DNA from: Paenibacillus sp. NAIST15-1
GTDB taxonomy: Bacteria > Bacillota > Bacilli > Paenibacillales > Paenibacillaceae
Length of the DNA: 64,000 nt
Assembly: GCF_001894745.1 (NCBI RefSeq)
Contig: NZ_BBYF01000001.1
Location: 744,001 to 808,000 of the forward strand
Direction of reading: 5' to 3'
The notes beneath the pieces were generated by a model. It saw only the letters and a program-made list of their open reading frames with translations, was not told the DNA's origin and did not search any database. Position numbers and translations under genes: made by a program. Numbering within the stretch: position 1 is the first letter of the stretch; each line of letters starts with the position of its first letter. This document shows positions 28,137 through 39,561 of the stretch, piece by piece.

Positions 28137-29558
28137 TTATTGTTCGTTATTTTCCATCCACTGAAAGTGAAAGCTTCCCTTTTGATCAAGCCGCTCGAAC
28201 GTATGCGCCCCAAAATAATCCCTCTGTGCCTGCAGCAAATTAGCTGGCAGTCTCTCTGTCCGATAGCTGTCATAATAAGCTAAAGCGGAAGCGAAAGCAG
28301 GAACCGGAATCCCTCTGGTTACGGCGATCGATACGACTTTTCTCCAGGCTTCCTGATAGTTAGCAATAATCCCACTGAAGTATTCGTCCAACAACAGGTT
28401 TTTCAAATCCGGGTTCCGGTCATATGCATCCTTAATATTTTGTAGAAACCTTGCGCGGATAATACATCCTCCGCGGAAGATCATCGCAATGCCGCCATAG
28501 TTCAAATTCCAATTATACGCGTCGGAAGCAGCTCTCATTTGCGCAAAGCCTTGCGCATACGAAGCGATTTTGCTGGCATACAAAGCTTTGCGAACGGCTT
28601 CGATGAATTCATTGGGATCGCCGTCGTAGCTTGACGCCGCGGGGCCTTTCAGCTGCTTGCTTGCTGCCACGCGTTCTTCTTTCATAGCGGAGATAAATCG
28701 TGCAAAGACAGATTCAGTAATAATGGACAATGGAACTCCTAAATCCAATGCACTTTGGCTCGTCCATTTCCCCGTTCCTTTCTGTCCTGCCGAATCGAGG
28801 ATGACATCCACCATTGGCTTGCCGGTCTCCGGATCAGTCTTCGAGAAAATATCGGCTGTTATTTCAATCAAATAACTATCCAGTTCGCCTTTGTTCCATT
28901 CGGAGAAAATGTCATGCAGCTGCTCGGTATTTACGTTCAATACATCTTTGAGCAGATGATACGCTTCGCCGATGAGCTGCATATCGCCGTATTCAATGCC
29001 GTTGTGCACCATTTTGACATAATGGCCGGCACCGTCTTCTCCGATATAAGTCGAGCAGGGATCGCCGTTCACTTTGGCCGAAATGGCGGTCAGAATTGGC
29101 TCTACCAGTTCATACGCCTCTTTTTGCCCGCCCGGCATAATCGCGGGGCCGTTTAGCGCTCCCTCTTCGCCGCCCGAGACACCTGCGCCAATAAAACGGA
29201 ACCCCTTGGCTTGCAGCTCTTTATTTCTTCTTTGCGTATCAGGGAAATAGGCGTTCCCGCCGTCGATAAGAATATCCCCTTGACTCAGGTAAGGAACTAG
29301 CTGATTGATGGTATCGTCTGTCGGTTGTCCCGCTTTGACCATAATTAGAATTTTCCGCGGCGTCTCGAGCGATTGGACGAATTCTTCGACACTGTACGTG
29401 CCGACGAAATTCTTTCCTTGCGCCTCCTCCAGAAGCTCATTCGTTTTCTCTGGCGAACGATTGTATACCGCAACCGAGAACCCTTTGTTTTCTATATTTA
29501 AGGCCAGGTTTTTCCCCATAACGGCCAAGCCGACCACGCCGATTTGCTGTTTTTTCAT
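28137..29558 (-). CDS. gnd: 6-phosphogluconate dehydrogenase (decarboxylating)
   Basis: 473 residues from the ATG at 29558 (GGGAGGGAAT upstream; the frame is open back to 29654). It converts 6-phosphogluconate to ribulose 5-phosphate with NADP reduction. Visible are the Rossmann motif [15 protein letters not shown], the cofactor end [11 protein letters not shown], substrate block [21 protein letters not shown], catalytic Lys/Glu in [19 protein letters not shown] and [15 protein letters not shown]. It is the last gene of the oxidative pentose-phosphate operon. Confidence 0.97.
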   Translation of the reverse strand: MKKQQIGVVGLAVMGKNLALNIENKGFSVAVYNRSPEKTNELLEEAQGKNFVGTYSVEEFVQSLETPRKILIMVKAGQPTDDTINQLVPYLSQGDILIDGGNAYFPDTQRRNKELQAKGFRFIGAGVSGGEEGALNGPAIMPGGQKEAYELVEPILTAISAKVNGDPCSTYIGEDGAGHYVKMVHNGIEYGDMQLIGEAYHLLKDVLNVNTEQLHDIFSEWNKGELDSYLIEITADIFSKTDPETGKPMVDVILDSAGQKGTGKWTSQSALDLGVPLSIITESVFARFISAMKEERVAASKQLKGPAASSYDGDPNEFIEAVRKALYASKIASYAQGFAQMRAASDAYNWNLNYGGIAMIFRGGCIIRARFLQNIKDAYDRNPDLKNLLLDEYFSGIIANYQEAWRKVVSIAVTRGIPVPAFASALAYYDSYRTERLPANLLQAQRDYFGAHTFERLDQKGSFHFQWMENNEQ

Positions 29559-29692
29559 TGCAATTCCCTCCCTGTCATTTCTCTCTCTTTGTAGATAAAC
29601 GTTTGATGAGCCCGGCTTTCTGCGCTTCGAAACCAGGCTTACCCAGCAGCGCAAACATATTGATCTTGTTTATTTTAAGCGTAACTTAAAGC

Positions 29693-30355
29693 TTAGCTGT
29701 TTTTTTTCCAATCGGCAGCGAATTTATCCATACCTTGATCCGTCAACGGATGCTTGGAAATTTGTTCGATCACCGCAAATGGAATCGTGGCAATATGCGC
29801 GCCTGCCATTGCTACGCGAGTCACATGATCCGGATGGCGGACAGATGCCGCGATAATTTGCGTATCCAGGTTATGCACTCGGAACAATTCAGCGACTTTC
29901 GTGACGAGTTGGACGCCGTCTTCCGATATATCATCCAAGCGGCCAAGGAATGGCGAGACATAGGTCGCACCTGCACGAGCGGCCAGCAAAGCTTGATTCA
30001 CAGTGAAAATCAGCGTCACGTTCGTTTTCACGCCTTTGTCGCTCAAGTAGCGGCAAGCTTCAAGTCCAGCGAGCGTCATCGGAAGCTTGATCGTGATGTT
30101 TTTGTCATTATTGTTGATTTTGATTAGTTCGTTCGCTTGCGCGATCATCTCTTCAGCTGTCATCGCATCAGGCGTTACTTCAGCGGAAACCGATTCAACT
30201 CCGGGTACTTCCCGCAGAATCTCGGCGATTCGATCTTCAAATTTCACACCTTCCTTGGCGACCAACGACGGATTCGTCGTAACACCGGATAAGATGCCGA
30301 TTTTATATGCTTTTTTGATGTCTTCCACATTTGCAGTATCGATAAAGAATTTCAT
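29693..30355 (-). CDS. tal: Transaldolase (TalC/fructose-6-phosphate aldolase-like)
   Basis: 220 residues, the short class. It begins [20 protein letters not shown] and has [13 protein letters not shown]. The Schiff-base Lys is in [48 protein letters not shown] follows. It moves a dihydroxyacetone unit between sugar phosphates in the non-oxidative pentose-phosphate pathway. It lies between gnd and tkt, with AGGAGG upstream of the start. Confidence 0.95.
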   Translation of the reverse strand: MKFFIDTANVEDIKKAYKIGILSGVTTNPSLVAKEGVKFEDRIAEILREVPGVESVSAEVTPDAMTAEEMIAQANELIKINNNDKNITIKLPMTLAGLEACRYLSDKGVKTNVTLIFTVNQALLAARAGATYVSPFLGRLDDISEDGVQLVTKVAELFRVHNLDTQIIAASVRHPDHVTRVAMAGAHIATIPFAVIEQISKHPLTDQGMDKFAADWKKNS

Positions 30356-30395
30356 AGGTAAGTACCTCCTCCATTATTTTGTTGCTAATTTATTA

Positions 30396-32390
30396 TTAAT
30401 TCATTAATTCCTTCGCAAGGCGAACCACTTGATTGACGGAGAAACCAAAGTATTCCATAACATCCGTACCAGATCCGGATGCGCCAAATGTATCGATCGA
30501 CAGTACTTTTCCGCCTTGCCCCGTGTAACGATCCCAGCCTAACGAAATGCCCGCTTCAATGGCCACCCGCTTCGTAACGGAATTAGGAAGAACACTCTGC
30601 TTGTACTCATCGGGTTGACGATCGAACAGCTCTCTGCTCGGCATGGCAACGACGCGTACGGAAATATTGCCCCGCTCCAACTCCGCCTTGGCGTTCATGG
30701 CCAGAGAAACCTCGGAGCCGGTTCCGATTAGGAGGACATCCGGCTGACCGCCCGTTTCGCTCAAGACATAAGCGCCTTTGGCTACCCCTTCAACATTGGC
30801 CTTGGTCGCTTCATATACAGGCAGATTTTGTCTGCTTAGCACCAAGGCTACCGGGCCTTCATTTTGCTGTAGAGCATACGCCCATGCGCTTGCCGTTTCA
30901 TTGGCATCGGTCGGACGAATGACCGTAAGTCCTGGAATGGTGCGCAGCGCAGCCAAGTGCTCGACGGGTTCATGCGTAGGTCCATCTTCCCCAACAGCAA
31001 TGGAATCATGGGTAAACACATAAATCACAGGCAGTTTTTGCAGTGCAGCCAAACGAATAGACGGGCGCAAATAATCGCTGAATACGAAGAAGGTGCTTAC
31101 GAATGGTTTTACACCTCCATGCAGGGCCATGCCATTGCCGGCTGCACCCATAGCGTGCTCACGGACGCCAAAGTAGATATTGCGTCCCGAGTAAGACTCC
31201 ACCGCAAACTTTTGCTCTCCTTTGATGTCCGTCATCGTCGAATGCGATAAATCCGCACTTCCTCCAAAAATCGAAGGAACGGTTTTTACGTAATGATTTA
31301 TCGCTTCGCCACTTGCTACACGGGTAGAAATCGATTTGGAAGTGTCGAACGTAAGGATATCCGCGGCCTCAATCGACACGGAGCCGTCGATGACTTGCTC
31401 AAGCTCCTTACCCTCCGCAGGATATTGCGCTTTATAGGCAGTGACCAATTTGTTCCACGCTTCTTCTTTGGCCTCGCCCTTGCGTTTCAACTGCTCGAAA
31501 TGCGCTTTGACTTCTTCCGGAACAGCGAACTCTTCCTCATACTTCCAGCCGTAAGCTTCCTTGGTCGCCTTCGCCTCTTCTTTGCCCAGTGGATTGCCGT
31601 GTACTTTGTTCGTTCCCGCTACCTTGCTGCCGTAACCGATAATCGTCCGAATTTCGATAAGCGTCGGCTGGGCATCATTTTGCTTAGCTGCCGCGATCGC
31701 TTCGGTAATCTGGGAAATATCATTGCCGTCCTCGACCCGGATATATTCCCAACTGGCCGATTCCGCTCTTTTTTGCATATTTTCGCCGAAGGAGAGATTA
31801 AGCTCTCCGTCCAACGAGATGTCGTTGGAATCATACAATACGACTAACTTTCCAAGCTTCATATGTCCTGCCATGGACATCGCCTCGTAAGAGATTCCTT
31901 CCATCAAGCAGCCGTCTCCCACAAGCGCATACGTATAATGATCGATTACTGGGAATCCGTCTTGATTGAATTTCGAGGCCAAATGTGCTTCAGCCATCGC
32001 CATCCCCACTGCCATCGCCAACCCTTGTCCCAGAGGTCCAGTTGTCGCTTCTACGCCATCTGTATGCCCATATTCGGGATGCCCTGGCGTTTTGCTGTTC
32101 AGCTTGCGAAACTGTTTTAAATCGTCAAGCGACACCTGATATCCCGACAAATGCAGCAGGCTGTAGAGTAAGGCAGATCCGTGACCCGCAGAAAGAACGA
32201 AGCGGTCGCGGTTAAACCATTTGGCATGGCTGGGATTGTGATTTAACAGTCTGGACCAAAGGGCGTATGCCATCGGCGCCGCTCCCATCGGCAGCCCCGG
32301 ATGACCGGAATTGGCACGGTTGATAGCATCGATAGACAATGTTCGGATCGTATCGATGGATAATTGATCAATGGTTTCCTTGGTAAGCAT
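30396..32390 (-). CDS. tkt: Transketolase
   Basis: 664 residues from the ATG at 32390 (AAGGAGAACA upstream); the longer frame to 32624 overlaps zwf and is rejected. Family blocks: [34 protein letters not shown], the thiamine diphosphate motif GDGCLMEG...[30 protein letters not shown], and [26 protein letters not shown]. It moves two-carbon units in the pentose-phosphate pathway. It overlaps the end of zwf by about 23 bp, so translation is coupled. Confidence 0.97.
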   Translation of the reverse strand: MLTKETIDQLSIDTIRTLSIDAINRANSGHPGLPMGAAPMAYALWSRLLNHNPSHAKWFNRDRFVLSAGHGSALLYSLLHLSGYQVSLDDLKQFRKLNSKTPGHPEYGHTDGVEATTGPLGQGLAMAVGMAMAEAHLASKFNQDGFPVIDHYTYALVGDGCLMEGISYEAMSMAGHMKLGKLVVLYDSNDISLDGELNLSFGENMQKRAESASWEYIRVEDGNDISQITEAIAAAKQNDAQPTLIEIRTIIGYGSKVAGTNKVHGNPLGKEEAKATKEAYGWKYEEEFAVPEEVKAHFEQLKRKGEAKEEAWNKLVTAYKAQYPAEGKELEQVIDGSVSIEAADILTFDTSKSISTRVASGEAINHYVKTVPSIFGGSADLSHSTMTDIKGEQKFAVESYSGRNIYFGVREHAMGAAGNGMALHGGVKPFVSTFFVFSDYLRPSIRLAALQKLPVIYVFTHDSIAVGEDGPTHEPVEHLAALRTIPGLTVIRPTDANETASAWAYALQQNEGPVALVLSRQNLPVYEATKANVEGVAKGAYVLSETGGQPDVLLIGTGSEVSLAMNAKAELERGNISVRVVAMPSRELFDRQPDEYKQSVLPNSVTKRVAIEAGISLGWDRYTGQGGKVLSIDTFGASGSGTDVMEYFGFSVNQVVRLAKELMN

Positions 32391-33891
32391 ATTGTTCTCC
32401 TTCTTCCGCTTTAATATTTCCTTCTGATTTGTCATCGAACCACCAATGATAGCCGTCCTGCGCCAACAACGCATCGGATTCGGCAGGTCCATAAGTACCC
32501 GCTTCATACCGATGAAGTGGAACCAGATTCTCTTCGAATGCTTCCAGGATCGGTTGAACCCATTGCCACGACAATTCGACTTCATCCCAATGTGCGAAGA
32601 ACGTAGGATCTCCTTGCAATGCATCGTAAATCAAATTTTCGTAAGCCTCGGGAACATCGCCCTTGCTCTCATGAAAGTTCATCTGAAGGGGCTTGAACTC
32701 CCCTTTATGCAAAGGATCTCTTGTATTTAATTGCAGCGTAATGCCCTCGTTAGGACTAATTTCAAATACCAGAAGGTTAGGCGATTTTCCTTCTGTATTT
32801 GCCTGTGAGGACTTCGTCAACAGATCCTTGAACTCAATTACAATCCGCGTTGATTTCTCTTTCATTCGTTTGCCTGTACGGATATAAAAAGGAACGCCGC
32901 GCCAAAAGAAATCATTGATCTCCAATTTAGCGGCTATAAACGTATCGTTCATAGAAGTAGATGCGATACCTGGTTCGGAGATATAGCCAATTACCGGCTT
33001 ACCTTGAATGGTTCCTGCTTTGTACTGCCCGCGGATAATGCTCGCGCTCACTTCCTCTTTTCGCAACGGCTCGACAGCTTCCATCACCTTTTTCTTCTTA
33101 TAGGCCACCATTTCCGAGTCGCTGTTGATTGGAAGATGACTTGTCAGCATCATCAGTAATTGCAGCATATGGTTTTGGAACATGTCTCTTACGGCACCTA
33201 CATGATCGTAATAACCCGCTCTTTCTTCTACGCCGACGGTCTCGTTTGCCGTAATTTGCACGTTGGCAATATAACGATTCGTCCATAAGGCATTAAGAAC
33301 CGGATTTTGCTGCAAAATCTCAAGCTTCTGGATTAGCGGCTTGCCGAGATAATGATCGATTCGGAAAATTTCATGATCCGAAAAAGATTTGCTCAGTTGC
33401 TGATTTAATTCGCGAGCAGATTTCAAATCATGGCCGAAAGGCTTCTCGATCACGAGACGCTTCCAGCCATTCGCGGAACCAAGCCCGCTTTCCTTAATGC
33501 TCGCTGTGATCGTTTCAAAAAATTCAGGTCCGACAGATAAATAAAACAGGCGATTCGGTGGAATCTGCAGCTCTTCTTCCCTCTGTTCAATCAGTTGCAG
33601 CAGCTTCCTATAATCTTCTTTGCGATCTATATGAAGAACGCTGTAACGGAATAAGCTCACAAATTCTTTGATTAGCGCAGAATTGTTCGCTTCGCGTCTG
33701 GAAAAAGTACGGATAGACTGCTCGACATTTGCCTGAAACGATTCATCAGACAGTTCTCTTCTCCCAAGACCAAATAAGGAGAATGATTGTGGCAGCTTCC
33801 GATCGATATACAAGTTGTAAAGGGCAGGGTATATTTTTCTTTTGGCTAAATCCCCTGTCGCTCCAAACAAAACAAAAGTGGTCGGCTCCAT
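32368..33891 (-). CDS. zwf: Glucose-6-phosphate 1-dehydrogenase
   Basis: 507 residues from the ATG at 33891 (GGAGAGAAAC upstream). The nucleotide motif [20 protein letters not shown] opens the protein. The substrate/catalytic motif is [12 protein letters not shown], preceded by [14 protein letters not shown]. It oxidises glucose 6-phosphate and feeds NADPH production. It is the first gene of zwf-tkt-tal-gnd and faces a divergent LysR gene across 126 bp. The 6-phosphogluconolactonase gene (pgl) is not in this operon. Confidence 0.97.
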   Translation of the reverse strand: MEPTTFVLFGATGDLAKRKIYPALYNLYIDRKLPQSFSLFGLGRRELSDESFQANVEQSIRTFSRREANNSALIKEFVSLFRYSVLHIDRKEDYRKLLQLIEQREEELQIPPNRLFYLSVGPEFFETITASIKESGLGSANGWKRLVIEKPFGHDLKSARELNQQLSKSFSDHEIFRIDHYLGKPLIQKLEILQQNPVLNALWTNRYIANVQITANETVGVEERAGYYDHVGAVRDMFQNHMLQLLMMLTSHLPINSDSEMVAYKKKKVMEAVEPLRKEEVSASIIRGQYKAGTIQGKPVIGYISEPGIASTSMNDTFIAAKLEINDFFWRGVPFYIRTGKRMKEKSTRIVIEFKDLLTKSSQANTEGKSPNLLVFEISPNEGITLQLNTRDPLHKGEFKPLQMNFHESKGDVPEAYENLIYDALQGDPTFFAHWDEVELSWQWVQPILEAFEENLVPLHRYEAGTYGPAESDALLAQDGYHWWFDDKSEGNIKAEEGEQYAYQGNH

Positions 33892-34017
33892 GTTTCTCTC
33901 TCCTTCAAGCAGCGCTCTCTTAATCAAGCTCTGGTTTCTATTTCGTAGTTCCACTATAATACGAATATCATCTATACAAGTAATAAATATATTTCACAGG
34001 AGCTATAGACCACATCT
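33892..34017. promoter_or_regulatory. Divergent zwf/LysR promoter region
   Basis: 126 bp, AT-rich in its right half. It must hold the zwf promoter on one strand and the LysR promoter on the other. A T-N11-A type stretch around ATACGAATATCATCTATAC is a possible LysR box. No stronger claim is supported. Confidence 0.35.
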
Positions 34018-34914
34018 ATGAGTATAAATTACGAATTGTACAAGGTTTTTTATTGGGCTGCGAAGACAGGCAGCTTGACTCAGGCTGCCAAAGCCTTATA
34101 CCTAACCCAACCTAGCGTCAGCCACGCCATCAAACAGCTTGAAAACAGCTTCGGCGTCACTTTGTTTTACCGGAATTCCAAGGGCGTTGGGCTGACGAGA
34201 GAGGGCACCATCCTGTATTCCTATATTGAGCAGTCACAGATCTTAATATCGCTGGCCGAAGAAAAAATGGAAGCACTTAAAAATCTGGACAGCGGCGAGC
34301 TGCGGATTGGCGGAAGCGATTCGCTGTTCAAGCATTATTTGCTCCCGTACTTGGAGGACTTTCATGAGAAGCATCCCGGGATCAGACTTCACCTGAATCA
34401 TGGAACTACGCCGGAAATCATCTCCTTCTTAAAAGAAGGGAAAATTGATTTAGGCGTCATCCGTATGCCTATCGTCGATACCCAACTTGAAGTGAGGGAG
34501 ACTTTCCAGTTGCAGGAATGCTTCGTAGCGGGGACACGTTATGCCGAGCTCAAGGATGCGGTTTTAACGCTGGATATGCTGCTCCAGTACCCAATTATCC
34601 TGTTCTCGCGCAATAGCAGGGCACGAATGACCATTACGGAATTATTTCAAAGCTACGGCTATAAGCTCGCACCTAAAATTGAGGTCGGAAGCGTGGATCT
34701 TCTCATCGAGTTTGCTCGAAAAGGACTCGGAATTTCATACGTGACGAGAGAATTTGTGTCGAAAGAGCTGGAGGAGGGTACCCTCTTCGAGATTCAATTG
34801 GACGTGCGGCTGCCGCCATCTCACGTGGGGATTATGATTATGCGCAACATGCCGCTTTCCATGGCAGCATGCGGGTTTATTGAGATGATTCAAACGTGTC
34901 CGCTATCAAAATAG
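34018..34914 (+). CDS. LysR-family transcriptional regulator
   Basis: 298 residues. The N-terminal helix-turn-helix is FYWAAKTGSLTQAAKALYLTQPSVSHAIKQLE. The effector domain begins near residue 90 with GELRIGGSDSLFKHYLLPYLEDF. It is divergent from zwf, the usual layout for a LysR activator of the facing operon, so it probably controls the pentose-phosphate genes in response to a sugar phosphate or redox state. AGGAG lies 15 bases before the ATG, a rather long spacing. Confidence 0.9.
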   Translation: MSINYELYKVFYWAAKTGSLTQAAKALYLTQPSVSHAIKQLENSFGVTLFYRNSKGVGLTREGTILYSYIEQSQILISLAEEKMEALKNLDSGELRIGGSDSLFKHYLLPYLEDFHEKHPGIRLHLNHGTTPEIISFLKEGKIDLGVIRMPIVDTQLEVRETFQLQECFVAGTRYAELKDAVLTLDMLLQYPIILFSRNSRARMTITELFQSYGYKLAPKIEVGSVDLLIEFARKGLGISYVTREFVSKELEEGTLFEIQLDVRLPPSHVGIMIMRNMPLSMAACGFIEMIQTCPLSK

Positions 34915-35026
34915 GCACATTCAGATGCTGCTTTGCTTTGCAAGGTCTTCATCATCTGGCCCATGGCATGAACCAACGGTCTCTACCACTTTTAAAGAAA
35001 GAATAGAGAGTAAGGGAGAAGGAAAA

Positions 35027-35647
35027 ATGAAAATATGTATATTGGGATCAACTGGGAGAGTTGGATCAGAGCTGCTGAAACTAGCATTACACGATTCGCA
35101 TGATATTACGGTCTTAGTGCGTGATCAGAATAAGCTTGCAGTTTCGCATAGGAATCTACAGATCATCGAGGGAAATGTATTAGATGAACATGATGTGAAG
35201 AAGGCGTTAAAGGAAGTTGATATCGTTATAAGTGCTCTTGGAACAGATGGGAATGGCACGTTGTCGAAAAGTATGCAAACCATTATTACACATATGAAAA
35301 AAGAGGGGATAAGCCGAATCGTTACAATTGGAACAGCGGGTATTTTACAAGCTCGCACTAATCCGAAGATCTATCGGTTCCAATCGGAAGAATCAAAAAG
35401 AAGAAGTACCACAGCTGCCGAAGATCATTTAGCTGCTTATCTAGCCTTAAAAAATAGTGGGCTATGCTGGACGATTATTTGTCCTACCCATTTAATCAAT
35501 GGCGAAAGAACGGGCATGTACCGAACAGAGGTAGATGTGCTGCCATTGAACGGATCGAAAATTACAGTGGGGGATACTGCTCATTTTGCCTGGTCTTTGA
35601 TAAATAAAGAAGGATATGAGAATAGCCGTGTCGGCATCGCTTATTAA
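35027..35647 (+). CDS. NAD(P)-binding oxidoreductase (SDR-like, YwnB type)
   Basis: 206 residues from the ATG at 35027 (GGGAGAAGG upstream; open back to 34925). Rossmann motif MKICILGSTGRVGSELLKLAL, the acidic end ILVRDQNKLAV, then VDIVISALGTDGNGTLSKSM and ITVGDTAHFAWSLI. It resembles the NmrA/YwnB group of NAD(P)H-binding proteins, some of which act as sensors rather than enzymes. It stands alone after the LysR gene. Confidence 0.8.
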   Translation: MKICILGSTGRVGSELLKLALHDSHDITVLVRDQNKLAVSHRNLQIIEGNVLDEHDVKKALKEVDIVISALGTDGNGTLSKSMQTIITHMKKEGISRIVTIGTAGILQARTNPKIYRFQSEESKRRSTTAAEDHLAAYLALKNSGLCWTIICPTHLINGERTGMYRTEVDVLPLNGSKITVGDTAHFAWSLINKEGYENSRVGIAY

Positions 35648-35708
35648 ATACCGTCCCAAAGCCGTTGACTAGTTTTTTTATGGTAGTAATAGGTTTCCAC
35701 AAGAAAAA

Positions 35709-35747
35709 AATTGTGCCGATCTGTAATTTTATTTGGTCGGCACAATT
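35709..35747 (-). terminator. Terminator after the GNAT gene
   Basis: Perfect 11-bp stem AATTGTGCCGA / TCGGCACAATT with a 17-base loop. On the minus strand it is followed by T7. Confidence 0.85.
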
Positions 35748-35792
35748 ATATGGTTCCACTCTTTTTTACCAATGTTAATTTTGTCTCCGTAT

Positions 35793-36275
35793 TCACTTTA
35801 GTTCCAGATCCATAAACACATCCGCTCTTACATAGGGCATGGGTCCGATCTGCTCGACAGGAACGCGCTTGAACCCAACCGATTCGTAAAGATGAATGGC
35901 GTCCGGCAGCTTGGTGCTGCTGCCCAAAAAGATCGATGTTGCGCCAAGTACGCGAGCACGGTTAATGGCGGCATGGATGATTCTCCGTCCGTATCCACGT
36001 CCTCGTAACTCGGGTATAACGCTCATCTTTGAGAGCTCGAACACCCCAGCACCAGTCGGCACAAGTGCAACGCATCCGACGATCGAATCGCTATCGCGTG
36101 CGATGAGCACGTCTCCTCCTCTATTCACGATGTTCTCCACCGGGTTATCGAGGATTGCCCGATCCGCCTCTTCGATGGTGAAGATTCGGGCAATCCATTC
36201 TTCGTTAAGTGTTTTGAAGGCCCGAGCTTCTTCGGGAGTCTGCATTGAAGTAAGCGTGAGCACTGTTTCAAGCAT
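35793..36275 (-). CDS. GNAT-family N-acetyltransferase
   Basis: 160 residues. Acetyl-CoA binding motif: LSKMSVIPELRGRGYGRRIIHAAINRARVLGATSIFLGSS (the RGxGxG core). The preceding strand is DSIVGCVALVPTGAGVFEL. The C-terminus has AIHLYESVGFKRVP. It acetylates a small molecule or protein amine; the substrate cannot be read. Monocistronic with its own terminator. Confidence 0.9.
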   Translation of the reverse strand: MLETVLTLTSMQTPEEARAFKTLNEEWIARIFTIEEADRAILDNPVENIVNRGGDVLIARDSDSIVGCVALVPTGAGVFELSKMSVIPELRGRGYGRRIIHAAINRARVLGATSIFLGSSTKLPDAIHLYESVGFKRVPVEQIGPMPYVRADVFMDLELK

Positions 36276-36388
36276 GCTAAGTTCCCTCCTCTTGTAAAGG
36301 TTCGTCGCCTACTGCACCTATCCTGTCATCAGATACACAGCGAGTCATTAAAGCCATCGCTTCTCATTTCATGGGCATGTCTTGTGGC

Positions 36389-36823
36389 CTACCTGCCTTG
36401 CGCCTTATCGCCCCTTAACGTCATACAAGTGCTTGAGGCATGAGCGATAAGTTTACCGTTCTCGTCAGTAATATCGCAGTGGATAAACCCGATGGTCTGT
36501 CCTCGCTTATACAGCGTAGCATGAGCCTTTATTTTGGATTTCCATACAGGTTTAAAAAAGTTTACTTTCATCTCGATCGTGGTAAAGGTTTCGTCTTCTT
36601 GCAAGGTAGAGCCGTAGGCAATCCCCATGGCCATGTCGGCAAGAATGCCGATGATGCCGCCGTTGCATGTGCCTTGCGGATTCGCGTGTTGTTTCGAAGC
36701 CTGCATTTCATACGTGGCCTCGCCCTCTTCTACGCTAATTAACTTCAGTCCCATAAGGCTCTCAACGGGAGACTGCTCCAATTCTCCGTTCAGCACTCTC
36801 CGATAATGCTCAAGAATGGTCAT
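36389..36823 (-). CDS. PaaI-type hotdog thioesterase
   Basis: 144 residues. Hotdog-fold pattern: LMGLKLISVEEGEATYEMQASKQHANPQGTCNGGIIGILADMAMGIAYGSTL, with the usual HxNPxGxxxGG. VNFFKPVWKSKIKAHATLYKRGQTIGFIHCDI follows. It hydrolyses an acyl-CoA thioester. It overlaps the upstream EamA transporter by 4 bp, so the pair is translationally coupled. Confidence 0.88.
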   Translation of the reverse strand: MTILEHYRRVLNGELEQSPVESLMGLKLISVEEGEATYEMQASKQHANPQGTCNGGIIGILADMAMGIAYGSTLQEDETFTTIEMKVNFFKPVWKSKIKAHATLYKRGQTIGFIHCDITDENGKLIAHASSTCMTLRGDKAQGR

Positions 36824-37761
36824 TTTGCATATTCACCCGCTTCTTTCCTCTGTCTCTGGAACAAATTATTCATCACTAGAGCGATGATCACGATGAATAT
36901 CCCTGCCAACTGCAATCTTCCGACTTCAACTCCCTGGAGGGCACTGATCGTGACTGTCGTAACAGGGACGATATTCATAAATAACATGCCGTTCTCCGGC
37001 TTCAACATTTTATTGCCGACGTTCCATGTGAGCACGGCAAGTACGCCTGCGATCAGGATCATATACAGCAGTTCCGCCCCTGCGCTTCCGATCATCTTCG
37101 CGCTTGGCATCGTCAAGGCTCCGAAAACCGTTGCCGACAGCACGATTAAAATATTCATCAAGGCTCCGAAGCATGTTGTCATAGCAGTGTAACGAAGCGG
37201 CGACCAGCCTACAAATTTACTGCCACCCAACGTATAAATGACCCAGCATAGAGCACCGAGCATAATCAGCAGACTGGCGCCAATGTGCTCTTTGGTCTGT
37301 ACGATTAGGGAGGAATCTCCATTCGTTATGACCAGCAGCGCGCCTGAAAGCGCAATGATAATTGAAACAAAAGTAGATAGCTTGGGTTTGCTTTTATGCA
37401 CAGCCCAATTTACGCATGTCGTCATTAGTGGCATTAACGCCATGATAACGGAGGCAATGATTGCGCCTGACGATCCGCTGAGCTGTTGTCCGACAAAGGT
37501 AAGAAAGCCGAATCCTGAAAACCCTACAGCGCCAAAAAATAATAATTTCCACGATTGTCCCTCCAATCGGAGCACGTCCTTCCCTTCGAAAACGATCAGC
37601 ATTCCCAAAAGAATGAGGCCAGCCCAAATGTAGCGAATCGTCGTGAAATAGAACGGATCGAGAACCTTCAAGGCAACTTGCATGACGGGAAACATGCCTC
37701 CCCACGCCAGCACAGGAATCAAACAATAGGTGATACCCGTTAATATAGTGTTTCTGTTCAT
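36820..37761 (-). CDS. EamA/DMT-family transporter
   Basis: 313 residues, ten hydrophobic spans in two repeats. It begins ITGITYCLIPVLAWGGMFPVMQVALKVLDPFYFTTIRYIWAGLIL, the EamA start pattern (proline, then R-x-x-x-A). It probably exports a metabolite such as an amino acid. A MocR-type regulator faces it across 190 bp, a common arrangement for this transporter family. Confidence 0.88.
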   Translation of the reverse strand: MNRNTILTGITYCLIPVLAWGGMFPVMQVALKVLDPFYFTTIRYIWAGLILLGMLIVFEGKDVLRLEGQSWKLLFFGAVGFSGFGFLTFVGQQLSGSSGAIIASVIMALMPLMTTCVNWAVHKSKPKLSTFVSIIIALSGALLVITNGDSSLIVQTKEHIGASLLIMLGALCWVIYTLGGSKFVGWSPLRYTAMTTCFGALMNILIVLSATVFGALTMPSAKMIGSAGAELLYMILIAGVLAVLTWNVGNKMLKPENGMLFMNIVPVTTVTISALQGVEVGRLQLAGIFIVIIALVMNNLFQRQRKEAGEYAK

Positions 37762-37949
37762 TCCTAGAACCTTCTTTCATGAGCGTCGTGGTTTTTCCAG
37801 CAGAATTGATTAGTCTCCTCTTTTTTCATCATAAACGAAGGTGAACAGAACAGATCGATAAGACCAGAACAGAAGGAAGGAATTCCCTGTATAATAGAGA
37901 CACACGCGCAAGTGCGAATTTCGGGTTAATGGGCCTGGGGGCAAAACAT

Positions 37950-39386
37950 ATGGGAAAAAAAGTTCTTTCAAGCGGATATGCAGGCAAACTGTTTGAACAA
38001 ATCTATGACTATATTCTGGATCGAATCCGTCGCGGAGAATGGAAGCCGCATGAGAAACTCCCCTCCATCCGCTCGCTGGCGATGGAATTCAATGTACATC
38101 GACTGACAGTCTATAAAGCCTATCAGCTATTAAAGGAAAATCGGATCGTTGAAGCGAAGGACAAATCCGGCTATTATGTGAGACTGAACGGCAGTCTTCC
38201 TACGGATTCGCTGCATAATCCGATCATATCCGCTTACGTGCATGAGAGCCATCTTTCTGAAATTCATCAGGTGCAAGCCGAATATGTACTGTCAAAATCG
38301 CTGCTCGATCCGAACCTGCTCCCTAATCTTTATTTTTCGGAATATGTGAAGCAAGTGTTCGATTTGTATCCCAAAATGCTCGGCACCTACTTTACCGTGC
38401 AAGGAGACCAGGAGCTGCGGGTTGCATTGTGCCGTTACTTTACCGATTGCCACCGGTTTCACTTGTCAGCAGACGAATTGTTGATCACTTGTGGATCGCA
38501 GGAGGCCATGGATTTGGTTGCCCGAGCACTGGTCAAGCCGAGAGATGCCGTTATGTTGGAGCGTCCTACCTACAGCACGGCAATTGATATTTTCAGAAGA
38601 CAAGGCGCAGCTATCGTTCCGGTTGAGATTCACCCGTACGGCTACGATTTGGAGCAGGTAGAGAAACTGATGCAAGCCTACAAGCCGCGGCTGTTTTATC
38701 TGAATCCCACTTTTCAAAGTCCAACAGGCTATGTCGTACCCGCCGAACAAAGGAAAAGGCTCGTTGAGCTTGCCGAGCGGTATCAATGTTTGCTACTAGA
38801 GGACGATCCTTACCGCGACATTTATTTTGGCGAAGAACCTCCACGGCCTCTTTTTGCTTACGATACGGCAGGATGGGTCATCTATCTTCGCAGCTTCAGC
38901 AAATATATCGCTCCGGGCCTCGGCATCGCCATCGTTGCGTGCCGCCCTTCCATCATGAACTACCTGATAAAAGCCAAATTGTTGTCGGACAGCGGGACGC
39001 CTTTGGTGAATCAGAAAATTTTCCTGCATTATTTTTTCTCCGAGCGGCTGCAGCAGCATATGGAGAAGCTTCGCATTGCGCTTGCGGTTCGCAAGGATAT
39101 CGTAGAACAGGAGTTGTCCGCTACCGACTGGCAATGGAACTCCCCTGCAGGCGGATTCAACTTATGGGTGAAGCTTCCGGAAACGGTGGAGATTGAACGT
39201 TTACTCCGTACATGCATAAACCAATCAATCACCTTTGTACCCGGAGCGATTTGCGATCCGCTCAAGGAGTACAAATCATGGATACGCCTCAGCTATTCCT
39301 ATCTGAATGAGCAGCTATTGAGAGAAGGCATCCAGAAGATTGTCGAATTATCACACGGGGATAGCCGTTCATCTAAGAAACAATAA
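37950..39386 (+). CDS. MocR-type regulator (GntR HTH fused to aminotransferase domain)
   Basis: 478 residues from the ATG at 37950 (GGGGG eight bases upstream; open back to 37929). The N-terminal GntR winged helix is KLPSIRSLAMEFNVHRLTVYKAYQLLKENRIVEAKDKSGYYV. The C-terminal class I aminotransferase fold has the PLP Lys in YLRSFSKYIAPGLGIAIV and LEDDPYRDIYF. MocR proteins use PLP as effector. It is divergent from the EamA/thioesterase pair and probably regulates it. Confidence 0.92.
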   Translation: MGKKVLSSGYAGKLFEQIYDYILDRIRRGEWKPHEKLPSIRSLAMEFNVHRLTVYKAYQLLKENRIVEAKDKSGYYVRLNGSLPTDSLHNPIISAYVHESHLSEIHQVQAEYVLSKSLLDPNLLPNLYFSEYVKQVFDLYPKMLGTYFTVQGDQELRVALCRYFTDCHRFHLSADELLITCGSQEAMDLVARALVKPRDAVMLERPTYSTAIDIFRRQGAAIVPVEIHPYGYDLEQVEKLMQAYKPRLFYLNPTFQSPTGYVVPAEQRKRLVELAERYQCLLLEDDPYRDIYFGEEPPRPLFAYDTAGWVIYLRSFSKYIAPGLGIAIVACRPSIMNYLIKAKLLSDSGTPLVNQKIFLHYFFSERLQQHMEKLRIALAVRKDIVEQELSATDWQWNSPAGGFNLWVKLPETVEIERLLRTCINQSITFVPGAICDPLKEYKSWIRLSYSYLNEQLLREGIQKIVELSHGDSRSSKKQ

Positions 39387-39426
39387 CAAAATAATTACCT
39401 TAATCATTATTTAACAACAAAGCAAA

Positions 39427-39470
39427 AACTCCATTTTGAAAAAGATTGATCAAAATGGAGTTGCTCTTTT
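39427..39470. terminator. Bidirectional terminator between MocR and MerR genes
   Basis: Thirteen-base-pair perfect stem AACTCCATTTTGA / TCAAAATGGAGTT, loop AAAAGATTGA. T-rich on both strands (GCTCTTTTT forward, TTTTTGC reverse). It belongs to the hairpin family with core TTTTGAAAAAGATTGATCAA. Confidence 0.85.
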
Positions 39471-39561
39471 TAGTTAACGATGAGATTTTTCCACACTATA
39501 TCCAGTTTATCATTTAAAACTACTCAAATTATCTCCTAAAGCTACAACATGCCATTCGACC